Assembly (NCBI GenBank): GCA_022360075.1
Contig: JAKSDN010000244.1
Location: forward strand, 1 to 5,590
Source: Kiloniellales bacterium
GTDB taxonomy: Bacteria; Pseudomonadota; Alphaproteobacteria; Kiloniellales; JAKSDN01
Direction: 5' to 3'
DNA length: 5,590 bases
Shown here in pieces: positions 1 to 5,590 of the stretch. The position numbers and the translations under genes were made by a program. Below the pieces are notes generated by a model, which was given only the letters and a program-made list of their open reading frames with translations, did not search any database and was not told the DNA's origin. Numbering within the stretch: the stretch's first letter is position 1; each line of letters begins with the position of its first letter.

Positions 1-931
1 CGTTGAAGTTCTGGGCGATCGCGGCGGAGATGTCCTGGGGAATCCGGTAGAGCGTGATCGCCTTGCCGAAGACCTTGGCACCGGCGACGATCAGCAGGAT
101 CGTCACCGTGGTCTTCATCGCTTCCAAGGTCGCTTCCTTCAGCATCGACCAGGTCAGGGTGCGCAGGATCGCACCGGTGATCACCAGGGCGGCGGCGAAG
201 CCGATGGCCGCGGCCTCGGTCGGCGTGAAGGCGCCGGCGTAGATGCCCCAGATGATGAGCGCGGCCAGGCCGAAGGTCGGCAGCGCGCGGATGGCGGTCG
301 CCTTGCGCTCGGTCCAACTCGCTTTCGGATGCGGTTGGTAGTCGGCGCTGAAGCGCGCGTAGAGCATCGAGAAGACGATGAAGAGGGCGATCAGCAGCAG
401 GCCCGGACCGATCCCGGCCAGGAAGAGCGCGATCACCGACTCCTCGGTGATGAAGCCGAAGACGATCATGGGGATCGAGGGCGGGATCAGGATGCCGAGC
501 GTGCCGCCTGCGGCCAGCAGGCCGAGCACGAAGGGGCGTGGGTAAGAGCGCTTGATCATCTCCGGGATCGCCACCGTCCCGATGGTGGCCGCGGTCGCGA
601 CCGAGGAGCCGGAGATGGCCGCGAAGATGCCGCAGGAGACGACCGTCGCCACGGCCAGGCCGCCCGGCCAGTGGCCGACCCAGGCCTGCACCGCGGCGAA
701 GAGATCGCGTCCCACGCCGCCCTTCAGCAGCACGTTGGACATCAGCAGGAACAGCGGCACCGCCAACAGGATGAAGTTGTCCAGCGTGGAAAGCAGACCC
801 TGTGGCACCATGAGCGCTGAGAAGCCGCCGAACTCCAGCATCAGATAGCCGAGCCCGCCCAGGGCGAAGGCGACCGGCACGCCGACCAGCAGCAGAGCAA
901 AGAGCGCGAGCAGGATCAGAGCTGCGGTCAT
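1..931 (-). CDS. dctM: TRAP transporter large permease subunit (DctM family), C-terminus off window
   Basis: This is the large integral membrane subunit of a tripartite ATP-independent periplasmic transporter. In this family it forms the ion-coupled transport channel in the inner membrane. Reading leftward from ATG 931-929 gives 310 uninterrupted codons before the window edge; DctM proteins usually have about 425-440 residues, so roughly the last quarter is missing. Almost the whole chain is hydrophobic. Family signatures are visible: SGSSVATAATIG near residues 107-118, GILIPPSIPMIVFG near 146-159, and GIYAGAFTPTEAAAIG near 229-244. The start overlaps the dctQ stop in an ATGA arrangement, which implies translational coupling; a modest GAGG motif lies just upstream. 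It is the last gene of dctPQM. The substrate cannot be read from this subunit. Confidence 0.97.
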   Translation of the reverse strand, partial: MTAALILLALFALLLVGVPVAFALGGLGYLMLEFGGFSALMVPQGLLSTLDNFILLAVPLFLLMSNVLLKGGVGRDLFAAVQAWVGHWPGGLAVATVVSCGIFAAISGSSVATAATIGTVAIPEMIKRSYPRPFVLGLLAAGGTLGILIPPSIPMIVFGFITEESVIALFLAGIGPGLLLIALFIVFSMLYARFSADYQPHPKASWTERKATAIRALPTFGLAALIIWGIYAGAFTPTEAAAIGFAAALVITGAILRTLTWSMLKEATLEAMKTTVTILLIVAGAKVFGKAITLYRIPQDISAAIAQNFN

Positions 932-1437
932 CCGGCCTCGCCGTGATCGTCAACCTGGGCCGGCGCGCCGTGGCGCAGGACGCGTGGGATCTCGACCAGA
1001 CACTGCAGCAGCAGGACCAGGAATCCGACGGGGATCACCATCTCGGCCCACCAGTTCGGGATGTTGAGCATGGTGCCGGTCGAGCGGCCGCGTTCGAGGG
1101 AGTCGTAAGCGATGAACCAGCCGTGCCAGGCGGCAACGGTGGAGAAGCCGGCGATGAAGATCAGCGTGAAGGTCTCGCAGATCTGTCGGCCCAATGCGTT
1201 GAAGCGCGCGGTCAGCAAGGTAATGCGGATGTGCGCGCGTTGGCGCAGCAGCGTCGCCATGGCGATGAAGCTGCCCCACAGCAGCAGGAGCTGCGACAGC
1301 TCGGCCGCCCAGATCGTCGGCGCGTTGAAGAGGTAGCGGGCCAGCACCTCGTAGGTGATCATCGCGCCGGTGGCGAAAAACAGCCAGGCGCCGAGATGGC
1401 CGAGAATGTCGGCCAGGCGGTCGACGATGCGGGGCAA
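928..1437 (-). CDS. dctQ: TRAP transporter small permease subunit (DctQ family)
   Basis: This is the small four-helix membrane subunit that pairs with DctM. From the chosen start it has 169 residues, within the family's usual range. Hydrophobic segments lie at about residues 11-37, 44-63, 88-108 and 132-150. The motif RYLFNAPTIWAAELS (35-49) is a typical DctQ signature between helices 1 and 2, and the tail is hydrophilic and acidic. I chose TTG 1437-1435 because GAGGAA (1450-1445) sits 7 bases upstream. A longer reading from TTG 1503 would add 22 residues, but it has only AGGG one base before the start and would place a strong 31-base hairpin (1471-1501) inside coding sequence. No ATG exists before helix 1. 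The gene follows dctP after 79 bases and its stop overlaps the dctM start. The family call is secure; the start is about 75% sure. Confidence 0.93.
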   Translation of the reverse strand: MPRIVDRLADILGHLGAWLFFATGAMITYEVLARYLFNAPTIWAAELSQLLLLWGSFIAMATLLRQRAHIRITLLTARFNALGRQICETFTLIFIAGFSTVAAWHGWFIAYDSLERGRSTGTMLNIPNWWAEMVIPVGFLVLLLQCLVEIPRVLRHGAPAQVDDHGEAG

Positions 1438-1470
1438 GTCGCGCTTCCTCGGGCGGCTTAGGCCCTCTTC

Positions 1471-1501
1471 GGCGGGGCAGCGCGAATGGCGCCACCCCGC
1501 C
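1471..1501 (-). promoter_or_regulatory. Intercistronic hairpin between dctP and dctQ
   Basis: On the minus strand GGCGGGGTGGCG pairs with CGCTGCCCCGCC around the loop CCATTCG. The stem has 12 pairs, two of them G-U wobbles. It begins 15 bases after the dctP stop codon and ends 20 bases before the dctQ ribosome binding site. No T tract follows, so it is not a classical intrinsic terminator. Such a structure between a binding-protein gene and its membrane-subunit genes commonly protects the upstream mRNA or attenuates readthrough, giving more binding protein than permease. That role is inferred here. Confidence 0.6.
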
Positions 1502-1516
1502 AAACCCTAAAGGGGA

Positions 1517-2524
1517 TCAGTTCGTGCCGCGCAGCTCTTCGGCCGCCTCGAGCAGCGTCTCGCCGAGCGCGCCGGCGGAGGCCTTGTACTGCTGCACGAC
1601 GGGATCCGCGCCCTCGCGCCAGGCGGCGACCTCGTCGGGCGAGAGCTCGACCACCGTCATCCCCTCGTCCTTCGCGGCCTGGTAGGCATCGGACTCGATG
1701 CGGGCGATGTGGTCGCGCACGGCCGCATCGGCTTTCTCCGCGGCGGCGGCGATGATGTCCTTGTGCCTTTGCGGCAGGCCCTTCCAGAAGTCCTCGTTGA
1801 CCAGCACGACGAACTCGATGTTCGCGTGGTTGGTGACGGTGATGGTGTCCATCACCTCCCAGAGCTTGCGCGATTTCACGCCGGAGACGCCCGTCATGCC
1901 GACGTCGACCGTGCCGCGCTGGTAGGCGAGATACTGCTCGGATCCCGAAATCAGCGTCGGCGAGGCGCCGACCGCGTCCATAAAGGTGCCGAGCGTCTTG
2001 CCGAAGACCCGCACCTTCTTGTTCTCGATGTCGTCCGGCGTGCGCACGGGGTCCTCCTTGGACAGCATGATCGCGCCGCCGTAGGCCTGCCACCAGAGCA
2101 CGCGGCTGCCGGTGTCCATGATCGCCTCGTCGATCGGCCCGCGGATCGGGCTGCCCTTCTTGGTCGCGGCCCGCACGAGGGCTTCGGAGTTGAACATGAA
2201 GGGCATGTAGAAGATGTCGACGGCGGGGATGTCGCCGACGAAGCGGGTCAGGGAGGCCACGCCCATCTCGATCGCGCCGGAGCCGACGGCCTGCGGCACC
2301 TCCTTGTCCTTGTATAGCTGCGCCGAGTCGTAGATCTCGACCGCGATCTCGCCGCCCGAGGCCTTCTCGGCCTCCTCCTTGAACAGCAGCAGGTTCTGAC
2401 CGAGGTGGCTCTTGAGCGGAAGCTGCAGCGAGATCCGCAAGGTCGTCTCTGCGGCCTGCAGAGCTCCGCTCACCAGGCCGAGACCGCAGGCGAGCGCAAG
2501 GGCGGCCGGAACAACGCGCTTCAT
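1517..2524 (-). CDS. dctP: TRAP transporter periplasmic solute-binding protein (DctP family)
   Basis: This is the periplasmic receptor that captures solute and delivers it to DctQM. It has 335 residues, normal for the family. The N-terminus is a Sec signal peptide: MKR, a hydrophobic stretch to about residue 20, then ALQA with likely cleavage before AETTLRI. Family landmarks include AVDIFYMPFMF (101-111), DIENKKVRVFG (165-175) and the GTVDVGMTG stretch (204-212). Arg172 aligns with the arginine that, in characterised DctP/SiaP-type proteins, forms a salt bridge with the substrate carboxylate, so an organic acid is the likely ligand; which one is unknown. ATG 2524 is preceded by GGGAGG (2536-2531) with 6-base spacing, a strong ribosome binding site that rules out the longer TTG start at 2590. 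It is first in dctPQM. The text DVGMTGVSGVKSRKLWEV differs from the common VDGQENPLS form and suggests a less studied subfamily. Confidence 0.95.
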   Translation of the reverse strand: MKRVVPAALALACGLGLVSGALQAAETTLRISLQLPLKSHLGQNLLLFKEEAEKASGGEIAVEIYDSAQLYKDKEVPQAVGSGAIEMGVASLTRFVGDIPAVDIFYMPFMFNSEALVRAATKKGSPIRGPIDEAIMDTGSRVLWWQAYGGAIMLSKEDPVRTPDDIENKKVRVFGKTLGTFMDAVGASPTLISGSEQYLAYQRGTVDVGMTGVSGVKSRKLWEVMDTITVTNHANIEFVVLVNEDFWKGLPQRHKDIIAAAAEKADAAVRDHIARIESDAYQAAKDEGMTVVELSPDEVAAWREGADPVVQQYKASAGALGETLLEAAEELRGTN

Positions 2525-2561
2525 GGTTTTCCTCCCTAGTCGATGGCTCTCGTTGCCGGCG

Positions 2562-2590
2562 ACATTTGCGGCGGGTCTAGGGATTGTCAA
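2562..2590 (-). promoter_or_regulatory. Candidate sigma-70-type promoter of dctPQM
   Basis: The minus strand carries a perfect TTGACA -35 hexamer at 2590-2585. At 17-base spacing the -10 position reads AAATGT (2567-2562), a poor match to TATAAT, so only half the promoter is convincing. The position fits: just downstream of the hairpin that should end the mlaC-like transcript and about 60 bases before the dctP start. I looked for a sigma-54 pattern (GG-N10-GC) in this gap and did not find a convincing one. Confidence 0.35.
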
Positions 2591-2600
2591 GAAGGCGCAA

Positions 2601-2633
2601 ACGGCCCCCCTCGTCGCGCTTGACGGGGGCCGT
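2601..2633 (-). terminator. Terminator-like hairpin after the mlaC-like gene
   Basis: The arms ACGGCCCCC and GGGGGCCGT (2601-2609 and 2625-2633) pair perfectly over 9 bp. Three more pairs (GTC with GAC, 2613-2615 and 2622-2624) extend the stem past a 3-base bulge, leaving a 6-base loop. It starts 33 bases beyond the mlaC-like stop. Read on the minus strand it is followed by TTTGCGCCTTCTT, a broken T-rich run; on the plus strand no T run follows. That orientation supports termination of the minus-strand gene, separating it from dctPQM. The weak T tract keeps confidence moderate. Confidence 0.6.
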
Positions 2634-2666
2634 GGTCGCTGGGTCAGGGATTTCCGATGGGCCTTG

Positions 2667-3344
2667 TCAGCTCGTCGTCGGGCCCGACGAGGGTTTCGTC
2701 TCGGAACGGCGCGAAGCCTCCTGCAGCGCCTTCAGGAGTCCTTCGAGACCGCCCTTCGTGCGGATCACCGAGGCGAACTCCGAGCGGTGGGTCAAAGCCA
2801 GGCTCACGCCCTCGACGACGACATCGACGATGCTCCAGCGGGCCTCGACGCGCTGCAGGCGCCAGTCGACGCGCACGCGCAGGCCGTCGGAACGCGTCAC
2901 GGAGCTCTGCACGATGGCGCCCTCGCCCGAGGCGTCCTTCGTCGCTTCGATTTCGAGCTGCTCGCCGGCGTACTGCTGCATGCGCTGGACGTAGTGTGCC
3001 ATGAGGAAGTCTTCGTAGACCGCCAGGAAGCGCGAGCGTTCCTCCTGCGAGGCCCGGCGCCAGTGCTTGCCGAGCACGAAGCGGCCGATCGCCTCGAGCG
3101 CGAAGCCCTGATTGAGGAGCTTCCGCAGGCGGTCCTGACGCTGAGCCCAATCCAGGCCCGGCTCGGTGAGGACCGCGATCGCCTGATCGCCCAGGCCGCG
3201 GACGAAGCCGGCCGGATCGTCCTTGCCGCCTGCCTCCGCGCCGCGCGCGACGCTGGCCAGCAGGAAGACCAAGAGCAGGATGCCGGCAGCGCTGACGGCG
3301 GCTCGGCCGGTGCCCTTCACGGACCAGGGGGAGGTCATCAGCAT
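2667..3344 (-). CDS. mlaC: MlaC/Ttg2D/HpnM-family periplasmic lipid-binding protein
   Basis: The family comprises soluble periplasmic carriers: MlaC shuttles phospholipids between the outer-membrane MlaA complex and the inner-membrane MlaFEDB transporter, and HpnM relatives are linked to hopanoids. This protein has 225 residues (E. coli MlaC has about 211). A signal peptide covers roughly residues 11-38, with a hydrophobic core GILLLVFLLASV and a likely cut after ARGAEA. The family core follows: FVRGLGDQAIAVL (47-59), a FALEAIGRFVLGKHWR stretch (81-96), AVYEDFLMAHYVQRM (108-122) and YAGEQLEI (125-132). Near the C-terminus, DVVVEGVSLALTHRSEFASV (174-193) is also typical. ATG 3344 is preceded by GAGG (3354-3351) at 6 bases; another ATG at 3338 is possible, and the frame stays open to TTG 3473 without family-like sequence. 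No mlaA, mlaD, mlaE, mlaF or hpn gene is in view, so MlaC versus HpnM cannot be settled. The symbol is a family label. Confidence 0.9.
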   Translation of the reverse strand: MLMTSPWSVKGTGRAAVSAAGILLLVFLLASVARGAEAGGKDDPAGFVRGLGDQAIAVLTEPGLDWAQRQDRLRKLLNQGFALEAIGRFVLGKHWRRASQEERSRFLAVYEDFLMAHYVQRMQQYAGEQLEIEATKDASGEGAIVQSSVTRSDGLRVRVDWRLQRVEARWSIVDVVVEGVSLALTHRSEFASVIRTKGGLEGLLKALQEASRRSETKPSSGPTTS

Positions 3345-3727
3345 CGCAATCCTCGATCTTTCCGGGGACCAAAAGGTCTGCGGCGGGCCGTCGGATCGGG
3401 CTGTCGATGGTCGCAGCGGCTGCCAGGCTGTCGGTTCCGTGGCCACTCGCTGCTTGCCTTCCCCCGCATACAAAGCCCCATTTGCAAAGGCGGCGGCTCG
3501 GCTCTACCGCGGTTCCCCAGTGCGGGTGATGCCGGCCAATCCGCCTATGCCACTCAATGTGGGCGCGGGGTAGGAATTAGGAAGTGACGAAGGTCACACC
3601 TTGGGCGCCTTCGAGCCGTATTGACGACCGAAGTTGGCAACCTTGAGGGGAATTACCGGCAACCAGTAAGCGCCAGCGGAACGCGCGCGGACGATACGGT
3701 ATGGGGCGGGCGGCGTCGCTGTCGCCG
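3345..3727. other. 383-base intergenic region without a supported gene
   Basis: This lies between the zeta-subunit stop and the mlaC-like start, both on the minus strand. Open frames crossing it are continuations of antisense or out-of-frame readings of the flanking genes, without family-like sequence or ribosome binding sites. It holds a short GC hairpin directly at the zeta stop (arms 3710-3715 and 3723-3728, no T tract) and a CRP-like palindrome near 3583-3598. It should also hold the promoter of the mlaC-like gene, but I cannot find a convincing -35/-10 pair. No tRNA or riboswitch-like structure was seen. Confidence 0.6.
3583..3598 (-). promoter_or_regulatory. CRP-like palindrome
   Basis: The minus strand reads TGTGA, six bases CCTTCG, then TCACT. 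This matches the CRP consensus TGTGA-N6-TCACA at nine of ten defined positions, and the core GTGAC-N4-GTCAC is perfectly symmetric. It lies about 240 bases upstream of the mlaC-like start and about 130 bases past the zeta stop. That could suit an activator site if the mlaC promoter is far upstream, but no promoter is identified. Chance occurrence, or a small RNA hairpin with a 4-base loop, remain possible. Confidence 0.3.
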
Positions 3728-4048
3728 CTACTCCTTCATGACCTGGTCTTTGGCCTCGATGAGCAGCTCGTCGATCTTCTTGCGCAGGCGATGCTCCGAG
3801 ACGTCGGACCCGGCCTGCTCGAAGTCGCCCATGACCTTGCGCACCACGTCTTCGATCCCAGGCTCCTCGAAGTCCGCCGCGACGACTTCCTTGGCATAGG
3901 CGTCTGCGTCGGATTCGGACTTGCCCAGAATTTCCGCCGCCCAAAGCCCGAGCAGCTTGTTGCGCCTCGTCTCGACGCGGAACTGCAGATCCTGGTCGTG
4001 CTTGTACTTGTCCTCGAAAGCCTTTTCGCGATCGTCGAAGGTGGTCAT
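3728..4048 (-). CDS. F1Fo-ATPase inhibitor zeta subunit (DUF1476 family)
   Basis: This is a small cytoplasmic protein of 106 residues, the standard family length. In Paracoccus denitrificans the zeta protein binds the F1 sector and blocks ATP hydrolysis through its N-terminal segment, while a helical C-terminal domain holds it on the enzyme. The family pattern is clear: the MTTFDDREKAFEDKYKHD start, then ETRRNKLLGLWAAEILG (26-42), DADAYAKEVVAADFEEPG (47-64), and a charged C-terminal helix containing LRKKIDELLIEAKDQVM. The inhibitory N-terminus is present in full. ATG 4048 is preceded by GGGGAG (4064-4059) at 10 bases. An ATG ten bases upstream opens a different frame of 154 codons with no family resemblance. 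The gene stands apart from any atp operon, as is usual for this family. Whether inhibition is active in this organism cannot be judged, because some relatives have weakened N-termini. Confidence 0.95.
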   Translation of the reverse strand: MTTFDDREKAFEDKYKHDQDLQFRVETRRNKLLGLWAAEILGKSESDADAYAKEVVAADFEEPGIEDVVRKVMGDFEQAGSDVSEHRLRKKIDELLIEAKDQVMKE

Positions 4049-4111
4049 CGGCCCGCATCTCCCCGGTCTTGAGGCTCGCGCGAAGGAGCTTGCTATCTTG
4101 CTAGCTTCCTT

Positions 4112-4140
4112 ATTCTAGTCCTGCATATATGGTCGTGGAA
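4112..4140 (-). promoter_or_regulatory. Candidate promoter of the zeta-subunit gene
   Basis: The minus strand has TAGAAT at 4117-4112, five of six matches to the -10 consensus. The -35 side is weak: TTCCAC at 17-base spacing (4140-4135) or CTTCCA at 18. Transcription would start near 4105, leaving a leader of about 57 bases before ATG 4048. The near-direct repeat TTGCTATC/TTGCTAGC (plus strand 4090-4105) would sit at and just after the start point. Confidence 0.35.
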
Positions 4141-4192
4141 GCGCCGGACCAAGACCCAAAGTGATCTCTCGGGCGCGCATCGCGTCCCTGCC

Positions 4193-4221
4193 GTGACGCG
4201 GCAACCTAGGCGGCCTATATC
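4193..4221 (+). promoter_or_regulatory. Candidate promoter of the ligase gene, predicting a leaderless mRNA
   Basis: GTGACG (4193-4198, four of six -35 matches) and TATATC (4216-4221, four of six -10 matches) are separated by exactly 17 bases. Seven bases after the -10 comes the A of ATG 4229. If this promoter is real, transcription begins at or within a base or so of the start codon, which would explain why no Shine-Dalgarno sequence is visible there. Confidence 0.4.
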
Positions 4222-4228
4222 GGATGTC

Positions 4229-5590
4229 ATGACGGAAGTTCTGACACCGCTTGCGCTGATCGATCTGCTCGCCGCGCGTGGCGCGGGCGACGCGGTGGCC
4301 TCGGTGCGCGGGGAGGCCCTCGAGAGCTGGAGCGGCGCGCGCCTCGCTGACAAGGCGCGCCGTCTTGCCTGTGGTCTGCTCGCCGCCGGCCTCGCGCCGG
4401 GCGAGCCGGTGGTGATCTATGCCGCCAACCGGCCCGAGTGGGTGATCGCGCGTTTGGCGATCGGTGCCGCCGGCGGGCTGCCGGTGCCGCTGGATGATCT
4501 GCTGCCCGAAAGCGATGTCGAGCCCTTCGTCCGCGATAGCGGCTGCCGCCGGGTCTTCACCTCTCGCGAGCATCTGGCCGGGCTACGCGAGCGCTGTGCA
4601 GATCTGGAACTCACCTACACGCTGCTGGATGCGGCCGACGAGGGCGAGGATGCCGAGCTGGCCTGGAGCGCGCTCGTCGCCGAGGAGATCCGCCCGCTGC
4701 CAGAGCTCGCGCCGGACGCGCCGGCCATGGTGGTCTACACCTCGGGGACCACGGGCCGGCCGAAAAGCTTCTGCCTCAGCCATGCCAACCTCACCGCCAA
4801 CGTGCGCACGATGGTCGCGCAGGCGCTGGTCGGCCCCGGCGACCGGGTGCTGTTGCCCCTGCCGATGGACAACGTCTATCCGACGGCGGTCGGCCTGCTG
4901 ACACCCTTGGTCGCCGGCGCCACGGTCTGTTTTCCCGAGGCTTTGACCGGGCCGCAGATCGTCAAGGCGCTGCGCGTCAGCGAGGCGCGCCTGTTGATCG
5001 GCGTGCCGCGGCTCTACGCGGCGCTGGTCGCGGGCCTTGAGGCCCGCGTGGCGGCACGCGGCAAGCTGGCGCAGCGGCTGTTTCGCACGCTGCTCGCCCT
5101 CTCGATCGCGGTCAATCGCCGCTTCGGCAAGCGGATCGGCCGGCGCCTCTTCGCCGGCGTGCATCGGCAGCTCGCGCCGAAGCTCGAGATGCTGGTCTCC
5201 GGCGGCGCGCGCCTGGAGCCCGACCTGGTCTGGACCCTGGAAGGGCTGGGCTGGGAGATGTTCAGCGGCTATGGCCTGGCCGAGGTCGGCTCGGTCTACA
5301 CGGCCAACTTCCCCGGCTACAAAAAGATCGGCACCGAGGGCAAGCCGATCCACGGGCCCGGCAGCCTGCGCATCGCCGAGCCGGACCCCGAGGGGACCGG
5401 CGAGATCCAGCTCAAGGGGCCCAGCGTCTTCGCCGGCTACCGCGACAACCCCGAAGCCAACGCGGCCGCCTTCACCGAGGACGGCTGGTTCCGCACCGGC
5501 GATCTCGGCCGGCTCGACGAGGACGGCCGGATCCTGATCACCGGCCGCGCCAAGGAGATGATCGTGCTCGGCGGCGGCAAGAACGTCTTC
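4229..5590 (+). CDS. AMP-forming acyl-CoA synthetase/ligase (ANL superfamily), C-terminus off window
   Basis: ANL enzymes activate a carboxylic acid with ATP to an acyl-adenylate, then pass it to CoA or another thiol. The reading frame is open for 454 codons to the right edge. It keeps the order of the adenylation domain: P-loop YTSGTTGRPK (170-179), an LPMDNVYP segment (211-218), LIGVPRLYAAL (256-266), the A5 motif GYGLAE (347-352) with the metal-binding Glu352, WFRTGDLG (420-427) with Asp425, and GRAKEMIVLGGGKNVF (439-454) with Arg440. The last segment is the start of the hinge and C-terminal lid, so the catalytic lysine region is missing. The overall pattern resembles fatty acyl-CoA ligases. 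Odd points: Ser where Gly usually follows the P-loop PK, Ala351 where Thr is usual, and MDN where relatives often have a His-containing stretch. ATG 4229 gives a typical N-terminus but has no visible ribosome binding site; GTG 4193 is an alternative. Some relatives carry fused acyltransferase or carrier domains beyond this point. Substrate unknown. Confidence 0.94.
   Translation, partial: MTEVLTPLALIDLLAARGAGDAVASVRGEALESWSGARLADKARRLACGLLAAGLAPGEPVVIYAANRPEWVIARLAIGAAGGLPVPLDDLLPESDVEPFVRDSGCRRVFTSREHLAGLRERCADLELTYTLLDAADEGEDAELAWSALVAEEIRPLPELAPDAPAMVVYTSGTTGRPKSFCLSHANLTANVRTMVAQALVGPGDRVLLPLPMDNVYPTAVGLLTPLVAGATVCFPEALTGPQIVKALRVSEARLLIGVPRLYAALVAGLEARVAARGKLAQRLFRTLLALSIAVNRRFGKRIGRRLFAGVHRQLAPKLEMLVSGGARLEPDLVWTLEGLGWEMFSGYGLAEVGSVYTANFPGYKKIGTEGKPIHGPGSLRIAEPDPEGTGEIQLKGPSVFAGYRDNPEANAAAFTEDGWFRTGDLGRLDEDGRILITGRAKEMIVLGGGKNVF

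Noticed and set aside
329..820. 163-codon plus-strand open frame opposite dctM
   Set aside because: Highly charged Asp/Gln/His/Arg text with no family likeness; the minus strand is an unmistakable DctM.
1438..1503. 22-residue N-terminal extension of DctQ from TTG 1503
   Set aside because: The ribosome binding site spacing is too short, the added residues are not family-like, and the extension would place the strong hairpin in coding sequence; TTG 1437 has GAGGAA at ideal spacing.
2412..3587. 391-codon plus-strand open frame antisense to the mlaC-like gene and the 5' end of dctP
   Set aside because: Its translation is low-complexity Arg/Ala/Asp/His-rich text typical of the reverse strand of GC-rich genes, whereas the minus-strand readings match known families with signal peptides and ribosome binding sites.
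3710..3728. GC hairpin touching the zeta stop codon, as a terminator
   Set aside because: The stem is only 6 bp and is followed by C-rich sequence rather than a T tract.
3594..4058. 154-codon minus-strand frame overlapping the zeta gene and starting at an ATG ten bases upstream
   Set aside because: The alternative frame gives non-family sequence, while the 106-residue frame matches DUF1476 from end to end.
4583..5353. 256-codon minus-strand open frame opposite the ligase gene
   Set aside because: The plus strand carries clear adenylation motifs throughout; the minus-strand product has only shadow-like composition.
1..5590. Mobile elements, CRISPR arrays, tRNA or rRNA genes, toxin-antitoxin or defence modules
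   Set aside because: No repeat arrays, transposase-like or defence-like coding sequence, or RNA-gene structures were seen on either strand; every substantial coding region belongs to a known metabolic, transport or energy family.

Overview
The window is GC-rich chromosomal DNA, most likely from an alphaproteobacterium. The strongest evidence is a complete DUF1476 protein, the zeta inhibitor subunit of the F1Fo-ATPase, a family largely confined to Alphaproteobacteria. The TRAP transporter and the MlaC/HpnM-type protein fit that assignment. No genus can be named from sequence alone. Codon and base use look uniform, and I see no mobile element, RNA gene or CRISPR array.

Layout. Bases 1-2524 carry a tripartite TRAP transporter operon on the minus strand, transcribed dctP, dctQ, dctM. 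The binding protein (1517-2524) has a signal peptide and a strong ribosome binding site. The small membrane subunit (928-1437) is separated from it by a 79-base gap holding a 12-bp hairpin. The large permease starts at 931, overlaps the dctQ stop as ATGA, and runs off the left edge after 310 residues. Upstream, bases 2525-2666 hold a terminator-like hairpin for the preceding gene and a candidate dctP promoter. Bases 2667-3344 (minus) encode an MlaC/Ttg2D/HpnM-family periplasmic lipid-binding protein with no Mla partners in view. Bases 3345-3727 are a noncoding gap with one CRP-like palindrome. Bases 3728-4048 (minus) encode the ATPase zeta subunit. A 180-base divergent intergenic region follows, then an AMP-forming acyl-CoA ligase-type gene on the plus strand from 4229 off the right edge.

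How the genes relate. dctPQM form one functional unit, a secondary transporter for uptake of a carboxylate-type solute driven by an ion gradient. The mlaC-like gene, the zeta gene and the ligase look like independent transcription units. Nothing here amounts to a new defence or mobile system. The points worth a second look are regulatory (the dctP-dctQ hairpin, a possibly leaderless ligase mRNA, the CRP-like palindrome) and biochemical (substituted positions in otherwise conserved ligase motifs).
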